This document shows, one piece after another, positions 19,534 to 29,601 of a stretch of DNA of 46,352 nt (positions are counted from its first letter, which is position 1; each line of letters begins with the position of its first letter). The stretch comes from Spiroplasma sp. AdecLV25b (GTDB lineage Bacteria; Bacillota_I; Bacilli_A; Mycoplasmatales; VBWQ01), in contig NZ_JAQYTS010000001.1 in assembly GCF_030913225.1 (NCBI RefSeq), positions 1 to 46,352 on the forward strand, read 5' to 3'. Position numbers and translations under genes: made by a program. The notes under the pieces were generated by a model. The model did no database searches, was not told the DNA's origin, and saw nothing but the letters and a program-made list of their open reading frames with translations.

Positions 19534-20398
19534 TTAGCATTTAATTAATAAGTTAAAAGTTCCTTGTGCTTCACTTGAAGTAATTGATAAATAAACATAT
19601 TCTGCTATTAGTGTTTGTGATAAGTCAACATCAGCACCTGTTTGAAAACTATTATTAATTTCAACTGCTGTTACTAATTTATTAACATGAATATTTTTTA
19701 AGTCTAAATTAGTAACTTTAATAACATAGAATAAGATATCATTATGATATTGATCATTGTTAGTAAACATATCTTTAATTTGGTGACCATAATATGCAAA
19801 TCCTAAATCAGGTAGTTTGATGTCTGAATTAAACTGATGGTCTGTATGATCTAACTCTGATTTTTGATAATTAAGGTCAGCTTCTAATCGAAAAGAACCA
19901 TTATTTAATTGGTATTCATTAAAATTAGTAGTAAATGTATTCATTTCAACCGTTTTGATTTCAGATGTATTTGTTGTATATTTAGCAATAATGTTTACTT
20001 TATAATTGCCCTGACCAGCAGCAGTAGTTTGATAAGTTTCGCTTACCACTTGGCCACCACTACTAATAATATCTTTAACAACATGCATTAATACATTATT
20101 TTTGGCAGTTAAAGCTGTTGAAGTTAAAGATAAATCAACATTACTTAAGTCTCAAGTTAATACTCCCAATTCTGTTAATTTATTTTTTGTATTTGTTACA
20201 AATGATTGCAACAATGTACTAGCAACAGGTTCTGATTGAATTCCTAATGGACTAATTCCACCATATACTTTATCTGTTAATTTTAACATCTTGCTTTAAT
20301 GTTTGCACATTAGTGTTGACATCATGAGTAGTATTAGCAACAATTCCAATACCTGCTGAACTGCTGACTGCTAATACACTTAACATTGATAATATCAT
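19534..20398 (-). pseudogene. secreted protein of unknown function, frameshifted after the signal peptide
   Basis: ATG 20398 opens a signal-peptide-like start (SMLSVLAVSSSAGIGIV) that stops after 38 residues. A second frame, from ATG 20289 to 19534 (251 residues), continues naturally as KLTDKVYGGISPLGIQ. Removing one A from the AAAA in GTTAAAATTAAC joins the two. The mature part is beta-rich and Asn/Thr-rich with no Cys lipobox, and ends NLLIKC. It reads as an exported surface protein. Either the gene is broken or the sequence has an extra A. It is convergent with typA. Confidence 0.6.
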
Positions 20399-20886
20399 AA
20401 CTCTATACTTTTATTATAACTTTTTTTAAAAAGTAATTATTTTTTTGCTTAATTTTTAATTTCGTAGAAAAAAAATTAATTTATAACAATTAATACTCAT
20501 CTCATGCTCCTTACAAAACATAGATTTTAAATAATAATTATTTTGATAATGATTTACTTTTTAAAAAATATAGTGTATCATTAATACGTTGTTGATTAAT
20601 TCACAATTTTCTTTTAAGATATGATTGATAAAAATTTATCAAAGAGTTGTTAATGATGTCAAAGAAACAAGCAATCAAAATGAAATTACTTAACAACTTT
20701 TAATTTTAGAAAAAATTAGATGAATTAATACTTTTAAATATAAGTATATAAAATAATAATTAATTTAAAACCTAATATTTTTTAGAGTAACCCCTTTTTA
20801 TTTTTACGAGGTTATTTTTCAAATTATATTTATCACTGTCTTTTCTAAATTTATCCAAAATTTACTTTTTAAGGAGAAAAAAATAT
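20399..20886 (+). promoter_or_regulatory. long leader region of the DEAD-box helicase gene
   Basis: There is no credible gene here apart from a 16-codon ORF at 20653-20703. Three structures stand out. TTGATAAA and TTTATCAA (20625-20642) form an 8-bp palindrome. AGTTGTTAA (20645-20653) and TTAACAACT (20690-20698) form a 9-bp long-range stem enclosing the mini-ORF. GTAACCCC and GAGGTTAT near 20790-20820 form a hairpin followed by T-rich sequence. Helicase genes are often regulated through long leaders, so attenuation is possible. Confidence 0.45.
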
Positions 20887-22146
20887 ATGAGTTTTACAGA
20901 ACTAAACTTAAAACAAGAACTAACAGCAGCCATTGCTAAATGAGGGTACACAACTCCAACGGCAATTCAAAAGAAAACAATTCCTGTTTCTTTACAAAAT
21001 AAAGATATCATTGGAAAAAGTCACACTGGAACTGGAAAAACCGCTGCTTTTGTTTTACCAATCTTACATAATTTAGATCTTAAATTATACCGTAACCAAG
21101 CAATCATCGTTTGTCCAACAAGAGAACTTGCCATTCAAGTTGCTAAACAAGTAAAGAAATATGCCTACTTTTTAAATGGTGTAAATGTCGCTTTACTATG
21201 TGGAGGAGCTAACATCAGAAATCAATTATATGATTTAAGAACAAGTAATATTGTTGTGGGAACACCAGGCCGTATTACTGACCACATTAACCGTGGAAGT
21301 TTACGTTTAAACACTATCAAAACCATTGTTTTAGATGAAGCTGATGAAATGTTAAAAATGGGATTCAAAAAAGATATTGATTTCTTATTTGAAAACTCAC
21401 CAACTGATATTCAAACTGTGCTTTTCTCAGCTACTATGTCAAAACCAGTTTTAAAAATTGCTGATGACTACCAAAACAATCCAGTAAGTATCAGTGTTGA
21501 AGATGAATCATCAAAACTACAACAAGAAAATATTAGTCAATTCTACTTTGACTGTCGTAATACAAATAAAGAAACTGCTTTAGTTGCTTTATACCAAAAT
21601 CTAAAGCCAGAGTTAAGTATTGTCTTTTCAAATACTAAAGCCTTCACTGCACGAATTGCGAAAGTACTTTCTGATAATGGTATTCAATCTGCAGTTATTA
21701 ATGGTGATAAAAGTCAAAGAGAACGTTTAGAAGCAATGCGTCAATTCAAAAATGGAACTGTTAAAGTCTTAATTGCTACTGACGTTGTTGCTCGTGGAAT
21801 TGATGTTAACGGAATCGATTACATATTTAACTATGATATCCCTCGTGAACATGAATATTATACACACCGTATTGGACGTACTGCCCGTGCTGGTGCCAAA
21901 GGAACTGCTATTACATTAGTAAGCAACAGAACACAATACAATGAACTTCAAGATATTCAATACTATCAAAAACATGATATTAAATTATTTAATAGCGCTG
22001 ATTGAGAATTACCAAAAAACATTGTTTTAGCACCTGCTACGCAAAAACCAAGTTTCCTATCACGTGATAGAGGAGACAGAGGAAGAAATGATTTCTCACG
22101 TAGTAACAATGGTAACTCTAATTGAAGAAAAAAAGACCGTTACTAA
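20887..22146 (+). CDS. DEAD-box ATP-dependent RNA helicase
   Basis: The protein has 419 residues. In order it carries a Q motif (GYTTPTAIQ), motif I (SHTGTGKTAAF), PTRELAIQ, TPGRI, DEAD as VLDEADEML, SAT, and in the second RecA domain ARGIDV and HRIGRTARAG. The tail is basic and Arg/Gly/Asn-rich (SRDRGDRGRNDFSRSNN) and probably binds RNA. It unwinds RNA in ribosome assembly or mRNA decay; CshA of Firmicutes is the nearest functional model, and RNase J is also encoded here. ATG 20887 follows AAGGAG. Three UGA Trp codons are present. Confidence 0.94.
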
Positions 22147-22165
22147 ATCTTTTAATTAAAATAAA

Positions 22166-22189
22166 AGTATGCTATACTTTGAGCATACT
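22166..22189 (+). terminator. hairpin after the helicase gene
   Basis: AGTATGCT (22166-22173) pairs with AGCATACT (22182-22189). No long T-run follows, so termination may be partial. Confidence 0.5.
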
Positions 22190-22283
22190 AAACTAAATTA
22201 TATAACACCATTAAGTTCTACTTATTATTTTATTAATAATCAGAGCCTAATTTTATTTAAATATTAAGGAGTAGTGAAACAAT

Positions 22284-22640
22284 ATGGCAGATGGAACACA
22301 ACAAAAACCACAAGAACAACAACCAAACAAAGAGTTGCTTAATAAATTAACTAATGAAGAGCAAGAAAAAAAAATTTCTTCACCAAAATCAAACCAAAAA
22401 AATTGATTTTTAAAATTTTTAGTACAAATTTTTTGTTTGCCAATTTATAATTTTTTTATAGTAAAGCCTTTTAATTATTTATACCCATCAAAAAAAGAAT
22501 CAATTGAAAAAAAACCACCTATAAAATTAAATGTGGAAAATAAAGAAGAAAAAACTGATACAACTCTTGCTCAATCATGTACTCAAGCAGAACAAGAACA
22601 AGCTAATAATAATAATCAACCACCAACACTAACAGCATAA
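22284..22640 (+). CDS. small single-pass membrane protein, unknown function
   Basis: The protein has 118 residues. ATG 22284 follows AAGGAG at 13 bases. Residues 1-45 are polar and Gln/Lys-rich (QQKPQEQQPNK). One hydrophobic segment, about 47-70, reads FLKFLVQIFCLPIYNFFIV. The rest is Lys/Glu-rich then Gln/Asn/Pro-rich (ENKEEKTDTTLAQ). One UGA Trp lies just before the membrane segment. I recognise no family. It is convergent with the nucleotidyltransferase gene, three bases away. Confidence 0.6.
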
Positions 22641-22643
22641 CCT

Positions 22644-23357
22644 CTATTTAAAATACTTATTAGTACGCTCTAAATCTTTAATATTATCAATATCCCAATG
22701 ACTATTAAAATCTAAAACATAAGATTTTAATATCATATGATGTTTTATACTATTATTAATTAAATACTTACCAACCATTGTTGTTTTCAACACTAAAACT
22801 TGCTCAGGATCATGTAAATCTTGACCAAGTTTTTTTGCTCATAATTTATTAACATATGATCACTCACCTGCTAATAAACTATTAGCATCATGCGACTTAA
22901 TAATATCAATAATATTACCATCACTACTTAATTCATAAGTTCAATCATCTTTTTTATCATTATCATCACGAGTAACACCAACCATCACATTAGTATCAAA
23001 CTCATGATTAAAGTGATTAATCGTACTAACCATATCACCAGAAATAATAAAAATATCACTATTACCATCAAAATACTTTGCTACTAATTTCAAAGCATAA
23101 CCACTATCATAATCTAAATAATACTTATTATGAACTAAAGTTAAATTAGAATATTTAATAGTTAAATATTTAAAATCATTTGCTAAGTAACCAGTAATTA
23201 CAATAATTTTTGTCAACTCGGGTACTTGCAATAAATTATTAATCGTATGTTCAATTAATGGTACATCATTAAATTTAATTAATGATTTATGAATCTCGTG
23301 AGTTAATGGGCGTAATCTCGTACCACTTCCCGCAGCAAAAATAATAGCAACTTTCAT
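22644..23357 (-). CDS. nucleotidyltransferase, LicC-like
   Basis: The protein has 237 residues. Its N-terminus, AAGSGTRLRPLTHE then KSLIKFNDVPLIEH, is the NTP-transferase signature with the G-x-G-x-R-L nucleotide loop. The metal-binding Asp lies in DIFIISGDMV. The family joins CTP or another NTP to phosphocholine or a sugar phosphate. The small size and start resemble choline-phosphate cytidylyltransferases (LicC), which would serve lipid or glycolipid decoration in a wall-less cell; the substrate is inferred. ATG 23357 follows AAGGAG, 13 bases after the leuS stop, so the two are cotranscribed. Confidence 0.75.
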
Positions 23358-23370
23358 TAAAATACTCCTT

Positions 23371-25809
23371 TTACTTAATAACAAAATTAATAATTTTATT
23401 CATAACGAAAATAGTTTTAATTATTGTTTTGTCGTTTAATCATGGTTTAATTTTCTCATTACTAGTAACGATTTTTACAACATCTGCTTGCGATAAATCA
23501 ACTGGTAATTGACAAGTATGTTTAGTTTTACCATTAATTTGAATAGCAACAGTAACTGTTTTAGCCACTAAAAACTTTTCATTATACGTAGGAAACTTAC
23601 TATGATTAATGCTTGTTTTATTACCTGTAAGTTCCCATAATTCTTCACTTAAATGTGGAGCAAATGGATTTAATAATTTTAAGAAATTAAATAAATATTC
23701 TTGATAAATACTGCTTGCTTTGTAACAAGCATTAATAAAAATCATTAACTGGGCAATAGCGGTATTAAAACTTAAATCATTAATGTCACAAGTAACCTTT
23801 TTCACAGTTTGATGATAAATAGTATCTAATGTCATATCATTAGTACTACTAATTTTACTTTGGTATTCACTATCAGTGAACAAACGATAAACACGAGTTA
23901 AAAATTTATGACTACCAACAAGGCCACTAGCTAATCATGGTAACGATGCTGTTAAAGGTCCCATAAACATTTCATAAAGACGTAATGTATCAGCACCATA
24001 TTCATTAATAATATCATCTGGATTAACAACATTACCCCGTGATTTCGACATCTTTTCATTGTTTTCACCAAGAATCATACCTTGATTTACTAGTTTTAAA
24101 AACGGTTCTGAAGTTGGTACTAATCCTAAATCATATAACACTAAATGTCAAAATCGAGCATACATTAAATGTAAAACAGCATGCTCTTGGCCACCAATAT
24201 ATAAATCAACTGGTAATCAATGTTTAAACCTGTTCTTAGCAACATTACTATCAAAATCAGCATAAGTACCATCATCATTTTTCATTATATAAGCTAAATA
24301 ATATCAACAACTACCTGCTCATTGTGGCATCGTATTAACTTCTCTCATACCTGTAACACCATCTGTTCTTGTCACATGTAATCATGATTTACTTGCTTTA
24401 ATTAAAGGAGCACTACCATCATTTGATGGCTTAATATTGGCCATTTTTGGCAATAATACTGGTAACTCGTGTTCTGACACAGTGCTAATAGTCCCATCTG
24501 CTCAATGAATAATCGGAAATGGTTCACCTCAATAACGTTGGCGAGAAAATAATCAATCACATAGTTTATAAGCAGTATGGGATTTACCTTGTTTTAATTT
24601 TATTAATTTATCAACAATTAATTTAGTAGCTTCCGTTATATTTTTACCATTAATAAAATCAGAATTAATATATTCACTAGTACCCGTAAAAGGATGAGTT
24701 GTATCAGTGGTTTTCATAATAAATGTAATCGGTAATTTTTTAGTTTGTGCAAATAAAAAATCACGAGCATCATGAGCAGGAACTCCCATAATGGCACCAG
24801 AGCCATAATGGTTTAAAACGTAATTTCCTACCCATACTGGGATTTTAATTTTTGTTAAGGGGTGAATAACGTAACTACCCGTAAAGACGCCTGTTTTTGA
24901 AGTATCTTCACTTTGACGCATTAAATCAGTTTTACTTTGGGCGTTTCGACAATACTTAGTAACTTCATTGCTGTACTCACTTGTCGTTAAATCATGAACT
25001 AATGGATGTTCAGGAGCAATGACTAAAAATGAAACACCAAAAATAGTATCAACACGTGATGTAAATACTGTAATTTTATGTTTAGTATTTTCTACTTGAA
25101 AATCAACTAGGGTCCCTACACTTTTGCCAATTCAATTCTTTTGTAATTCTTTAACACTATGTGGTCAATCAAGAGTATCTAAACCTTGTAATAATTGTTC
25201 AGCATATTTAGTAATTTTAAAAACTCATTGGCGCATGGGTTTTTTAATAACCGGAAAATTACCACGTTCTGAAACCATTTTACCATCAACATTTAATATT
25301 TCTTCATTAGCTAAGACTGTTCCTAATTCTGAGCAGAAGTTAACTTCTACATCTTTTAATTGAGCAAGACCCTTTTCATAAAGTTTAATGAAAATTCATT
25401 GTGTTCAACGGTAATATTGGGGTTCAGTTGTATTTACTTCTTTATTATAATCAAAACTTAAACCAATACTTTGTAATTGTTTGCGAAAATTATTAATATT
25501 TTGTAAAGTAAAAGTTTTTGGATCATGACCAGTATTTAAAGCATATTGTTCAGCAGGTAATCCAAAAGCATCTCATCCAATGGGATGTAATACATTGTAA
25601 CCATTCATCATTTTAACTCGTGCTATAACGTCAGTGGCACAATACCCTTTGGGATGGCCAACATGTAAACCAGAACCAGAAGGATAAGGAAACATATCAA
25701 GTAGATAAGCTTTGGGTTTACTAGTATCATCAAGATAGGTTTTGAAAGTTTGATTTTGTAACCAATATTTTTGTCATTTTTTTTCAATTTTTTGATGATT
25801 ATAATCCAT
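23371..25809 (-). CDS. leuS: leucine--tRNA ligase
   Basis: The 812-residue class I synthetase has its HIGH motif in [18 protein letters not shown], an editing domain with [10 protein letters not shown], and KMSKS as [16 protein letters not shown]. The C-terminus includes [12 protein letters not shown]. It charges and proofreads tRNA-Leu. ATG 25809 follows AAGGAG. Many UGA Trp codons split the frame under the standard code. Length is normal for bacterial LeuRS (about 800-880). No T-box leader is seen upstream. Confidence 0.96.
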
Positions 25810-25920
25810 GGTATTACTCCTTTAAATTGATAGTGTCAAAACATCATATTAACCATAATACCATAATGAATTAATAAGATGCAATTTTTTTATTGTAAAG
25901 AAATAAAATATGAGAAGGTC

Positions 25921-26517
25921 TTATTTGTAAACATATTCTAATTGATTATTATTGCTTATAATCAGTTCTTTAATTTTATCTTTCGTAGATTTATCAATAA
26001 ATTCATTAATAATTTTATTATTATTTTCTTGATTTTCTGTTATTTTATTACCATATTCATCAAAATCATTAACTAATTTTATAAATAATTCATTTTGTAA
26101 ATCTTCATTTTTAATGATATTAAATAATATATTTAATCTTTGAAACAAAGGTTCAATTTCTTTTGCTTTAGCCAATGCTTTTTCGAGTTTTCTTTTTTGT
26201 TTAGCATTAACTTTAATTAAATTACTAGATATAGAAAATTTATTTTCTATTTGCATTAAATATACTAAGCCATCTAAATATTTAAATACATCTTCAGGAA
26301 TATTTTTATAAAAAATATAAGTATTTAAATATTGATTTAATAATTCTGTTGTACTTATACTTATAAATTTGTTTAAAATACTTTTTTTTAATTCATTATT
26401 AACTAAAATATCTTCTTTTTTATTTATTAAACTAACAATTATTTCTTTAATACCTATAGAAATAATTAATGTTCCTATTGCCTCAATTATCGATATTGTT
26501 ATAAATAGTAAATAGAG
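25921..26517 (-). CDS. membrane/coiled-coil protein lacking a clear start
   Basis: A continuous frame of 198 codons ends at TAA 25921. The first ATG in it is only at 26256 (QIENKFSISSN, a 111-residue product). The upstream codons look coding: a hydrophobic segment (LLFITISIIEAIGTLIISIG) and Lys/Asn/Glu-rich helices. No ATG, GTG or TTG lies there in frame. ATG 26542 in another frame (KLSFYWITLF) could be the true start if one indel occurred near 26515. The product is unrecognised. It is upstream of leuS on the same strand, about 110 bases away. Confidence 0.5.
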   Translation of the reverse strand, partial: LYLLFITISIIEAIGTLIISIGIKEIIVSLINKKEDILVNNELKKSILNKFISISTTELLNQYLNTYIFYKNIPEDVFKYLDGLVYLMQIENKFSISSNLIKVNAKQKRKLEKALAKAKEIEPLFQRLNILFNIIKNEDLQNELFIKLVNDFDEYGNKITENQENNNKIINEFIDKSTKDKIKELIISNNNQLEYVYK

Positions 26518-26603
26518 TTATTCAATAAAAGGATAATTTCATAAAATAATATTGCACTTTGAACCACAGGAATCTATTTTTTGTAAAGTTTAACTTTACT
26601 TTT

Positions 26604-26619
26604 AAATATTGCGTATAAT
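26604..26619 (+). promoter_or_regulatory. ruvX promoter, probably leaderless
   Basis: AAATATTGCGTATAAT ends in a consensus -10 (26614-26619) only six bases before ATG 26626. Transcription would therefore start at or next to the A of ATG, giving a leaderless mRNA. The same motif precedes typA. Confidence 0.55.
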
Positions 26620-26625
26620 TAAATT

Positions 26626-27057
26626 ATGAAATATTTAGGCATTGATTTAGGCAGTAAAACATTAGGTCTTGCTCGTGGTGAAGGAAAAATTGCTTTTAGT
26701 TGAAAAACTTTACGTTTCTATGAACATGACTTTAATGATGCCATAGCACAACTAAACACTGTAATAAAGGAATATCAGCCTGATACTCTTGTTTTTGGTT
26801 ATCCTTTGAATATGGACGGTTCAATTGGTGCTAGTGCGCAAACTGTAAACAAGTTTATTGAAACATTTAAATCACAACAAAATAATGATAAACTAAATAT
26901 TGTCTTACAAGATGAAAGAAGAACAACATACTCTTCGCAACAAATATTGATTAAAGCTGACGTGTCACGCAACAAGCGAAAAATAGTTAAAGACCAACTA
27001 GCAGCAGCAATTATTTTACAATCTTATTTTGACAAAATAAATCAACAAATAGTTTAG
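26626..27057 (+). CDS. ruvX: RuvX/YqgF-family Holliday junction resolvase homologue
   Basis: The protein has 143 residues. RNase H-fold motifs are present: YLGIDLGSKTLGLA with the first catalytic Asp, VFGYPLNMDGS, LQDERRTTYSSQQ, and a C-terminal KDQLAAAIILQ with the last Asp. Members act in pre-16S rRNA 5' end maturation and perhaps junction resolution. There is no Shine-Dalgarno sequence before the ATG, and the -10 box lies six bases away. udk follows after 11 bases. Confidence 0.92.
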
Positions 27058-27068
27058 GTGAAATAGAA

Positions 27069-27691
27069 ATGAAAAACAAAAAAATTAATTTAATCACCAT
27101 CGCTGGTGGTAGTGCTTCTGGAAAAAGTACGGTTGCTGAAAAAATTGGTGAAGCTTGTGATAAAAAAATGTTGTTTTTATCGAAATGGATAACTACTATC
27201 ATGATTTAAGTAAACTGACACTTGAAGAACGAAAACGTACTAATTTTGACCATCCTGATGCTTTTGATATGGAATTATTAATTCATGATTTAGAACAATT
27301 ATTACTTGGTAATGCTATTGAAGAACCTATTTATGACTTTACAATTAATACGCGCAGTAAAGGAACAAAAGTCATTGGTCCTGGTGATGTTGTTATTCTT
27401 GATGGGATTTTTGCTTTAGAGAATGCTATTCTTCGTAAATTATCAACTATTAAAATTTTTGTTGATACTGATAGTGATACAAGATTGTTACGACGAATTA
27501 AGCGAGATGTTAGTTTCCGTAATCGTAGTCTTGATAGTGTTTTACAACAATATGCTTTAACAGTAAAACCTATGCATGATGCTTTTGTTGAACCAACAAA
27601 AAGGTATGCTGATATTATTATTCCTTTTGATTTTCATAATAGTGTGGCAATTGATATCATTGTTACTAAAATTAAATCAATTATTAAATAA
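27069..27691 (+). pseudogene. udk: uridine kinase, frameshifted in an A-tract
   Basis: ATG 27069 starts the P-loop domain (ITIAGGSASGKSTVAEKIG). After A7 at 27162-27168 the frame is lost. Adding one A gives D-K-K-N-V-V-F-I-E-M-D-N-Y-Y-H-D and joins the second frame (27185-27691). That frame has the udk signatures NFDHPDAFD, VVILDGIFAL and RRIKRDVSFRNRSL. The restored protein would be about 207 residues, normal for uridine/cytidine kinase, which makes UMP and CMP for pyrimidine salvage. A mollicute depends on salvage, so a sequencing deletion is as likely as a true null. ruvX lies 11 bases upstream. Confidence 0.85.
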
Positions 27692-27705
27692 ATATAGTTA
27701 AAAGA

Positions 27706-29337
27706 TTATTTATTTGTTATTGTTAAACCAATAGGTATAAAAATGCCACTATCACCAGTTGCATTATACGCAATATAGAAATAAACTTTTACATTAGTTT
27801 TAGGGTATTTAAAGAAACCATTTTCAACATAATCTGCATTTTTTGGTGTGTTATAAACTTGATCGTAGAAACCTAGTTTTTTAACATCAAATTGTTTTTG
27901 CATATCTTTAGATAGTAAAGCAGAAAGCAATTTATCATTATCTTTTTTAAAGATATCTGTTAATTCCTGAACAGCAGTATTATAATTTTCAGTTTTCTTA
28001 ATAGAAAGTGGTAATGAATTTTCTTCAGTAATAGCATTTTTAATTGCATCTTGAATTTCAGAATCTGAATATTGTTTAACAGTTGTGAAAGTTACGTTAG
28101 TAGTTCCATCATATTTACCAATTCCTGCAACATCAGCACTAGTAATAGTAATATTAGTAATTTCAACATCTTTATTTGTTAAATTAATTTTGTCTACTTT
28201 ATCAATAGCATTCATTACTTCAGCTACTGATGGCTTACTATCTGTAGTAATAATGTCGCCAAGAACTGTATTTTGAATAACAGTTTTAATATCAACTTTC
28301 TCTTTTGAAGTTGTAAATGTTACAGTTGTACTACCATCAAAGTTACCAATTCCCACAACTGTGGCATTCTTATCATCTTTAATAGTAATTTTTACATCTT
28401 GCTCTGTTAAATTAAGATCTTTATTAACACTATTAATAGCAACTAAAACATCTTTATCTGTCGGTTGTGTACTTGAGCTTGGACCAATTACAGTTCCAAG
28501 CTCTTTAGTTTTAATTAAAGCATCAATATTTTTTTCTACTTTAGTTGTAAATGTTACCTTAGTAGTTTCATCATATTTACCAATTCCTGCAACATCAGCA
28601 CCAGTAGTAGTAATATTTGCAATAGTTACATCCTTATCTGTTAAACTTAAACTATTTACTTTATTAATAGCATCCATTACTTCAGCTACTGACGGTTTAT
28701 CACTCTTATCACTACTGGGAACAACAATTTCTTTTAATTCCTTGGTAGTAATAATTTTATCAATATTTTGTTTAACATTAGTTGTAAATGTTACAGTTGT
28801 ACTACCATCAAAGTTACCAATTCCTTCAACTGTAGCATTCTTATCATCTTTAATAGTAATTTTTACATCTTGCTCTGTTAAATTAAGATCTTTATTAACA
28901 CTATTAATAGCAACTAAAACATCTTTATCTGTCGGTTGTGTACTTGAGCTTGGAACTGTAATTGGTCCAAGTTCTTTAGTTTTAATTAAAGCATCAAGAT
29001 TTTTCTCTACTTTAGTTGTGAAAGTTACGTTAGTAGTTCCATCATAATTACCAATTCCTTTAATATCAGCACCAGTAATAGTAATATTAGTAATTTCAAC
29101 ATCTTTATCTGTTAAACTAATTTTGTCTACTGTATTAATAGCAATCAATACTTCAGTTGCTGACGGTTTATCACTCTGATCACTACTTGGAACAACAATT
29201 TCTTGTAATTCTTTGGTAGTAATAACACTATCAATTTTCTTTAATTGAACAGGATCATTACATGCAACAACTGATAAGGTTGTTGGAACAACTAACACGG
29301 TTCCTGCAACTAACATTAATAATTTTTTTAAATTCAT
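27706..29337 (-). CDS. spiralin-like repeat lipoprotein
   Basis: The protein has 543 residues. A basic N-terminus and hydrophobic core end in the lipobox LSVVAC, so Cys26 would be lipidated and processed by LspA and the protein anchored outside the membrane. Residues 34-422 are five repeats of about 78 residues in alternating A-B-A-B-A order. Each has a T-K-E-L opening, a P-S-S loop, an A-I-N helix and a closing G-I-G-(N/K)-(Y/F)-D...V-T-F-T-T. A non-repeat domain of about 120 residues follows. The layout resembles spiralin-repeat surface lipoproteins of Spiroplasma, an assignment made by appearance. ATG 29337 follows GGAGG; ATG 29355 overlaps that site and is unlikely. Confidence 0.85.
   Translation of the reverse strand: MNLKKLLMLVAGTVLVVPTTLSVVACNDPVQLKKIDSVITTKELQEIVVPSSDQSDKPSATEVLIAINTVDKISLTDKDVEITNITITGADIKGIGNYDGTTNVTFTTKVEKNLDALIKTKELGPITVPSSSTQPTDKDVLVAINSVNKDLNLTEQDVKITIKDDKNATVEGIGNFDGSTTVTFTTNVKQNIDKIITTKELKEIVVPSSDKSDKPSVAEVMDAINKVNSLSLTDKDVTIANITTTGADVAGIGKYDETTKVTFTTKVEKNIDALIKTKELGTVIGPSSSTQPTDKDVLVAINSVNKDLNLTEQDVKITIKDDKNATVVGIGNFDGSTTVTFTTSKEKVDIKTVIQNTVLGDIITTDSKPSVAEVMNAIDKVDKINLTNKDVEITNITITSADVAGIGKYDGTTNVTFTTVKQYSDSEIQDAIKNAITEENSLPLSIKKTENYNTAVQELTDIFKKDNDKLLSALLSKDMQKQFDVKKLGFYDQVYNTPKNADYVENGFFKYPKTNVKVYFYIAYNATGDSGIFIPIGLTITNK
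28072..29238 (-). repeat. five tandem A/B repeats inside the lipoprotein gene
   Basis: The two B units (about 28768-29001 and 28297-28530) are nearly identical. The A units are more diverged, with the fifth the most degenerate. The A-B pair, about 470 bases, was duplicated as a block, so unequal recombination could change its copy number. Confidence 0.85.
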
Positions 29338-29601
29338 ATCCTTATATTCCTCCATAAAAACTAATTTATATTTACAACTTGTTTAATAATGAGAAAATAG
29401 TTTTAATTATAAATAAACCTCCTTTAATTTCTAAACCTATCATTTTCCCTAAATTTGCACACTAAAAGTCTAAATATATGTTGTAATTATAAAATATAAA
29501 CTTAATAGTTGCAACTATATTTTAAGAAAAAATAATTTTCGAGTATATTTTAGTATAAAAAATATTTGAAAAATTATCTCATTACTTGCTTTCATATGAC
29601 A

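Noticed and set aside
28361-29047. 228-codon plus-strand ORF
   Set aside because: It is the antisense of the repeat lipoprotein; its repeats mirror those of the real gene and it has no ribosome binding site.
28072-29238. Regular repeats considered as a CRISPR array
   Set aside because: The units are about 234 bases long, have no unique spacers and lie in one open reading frame encoding protein repeats.
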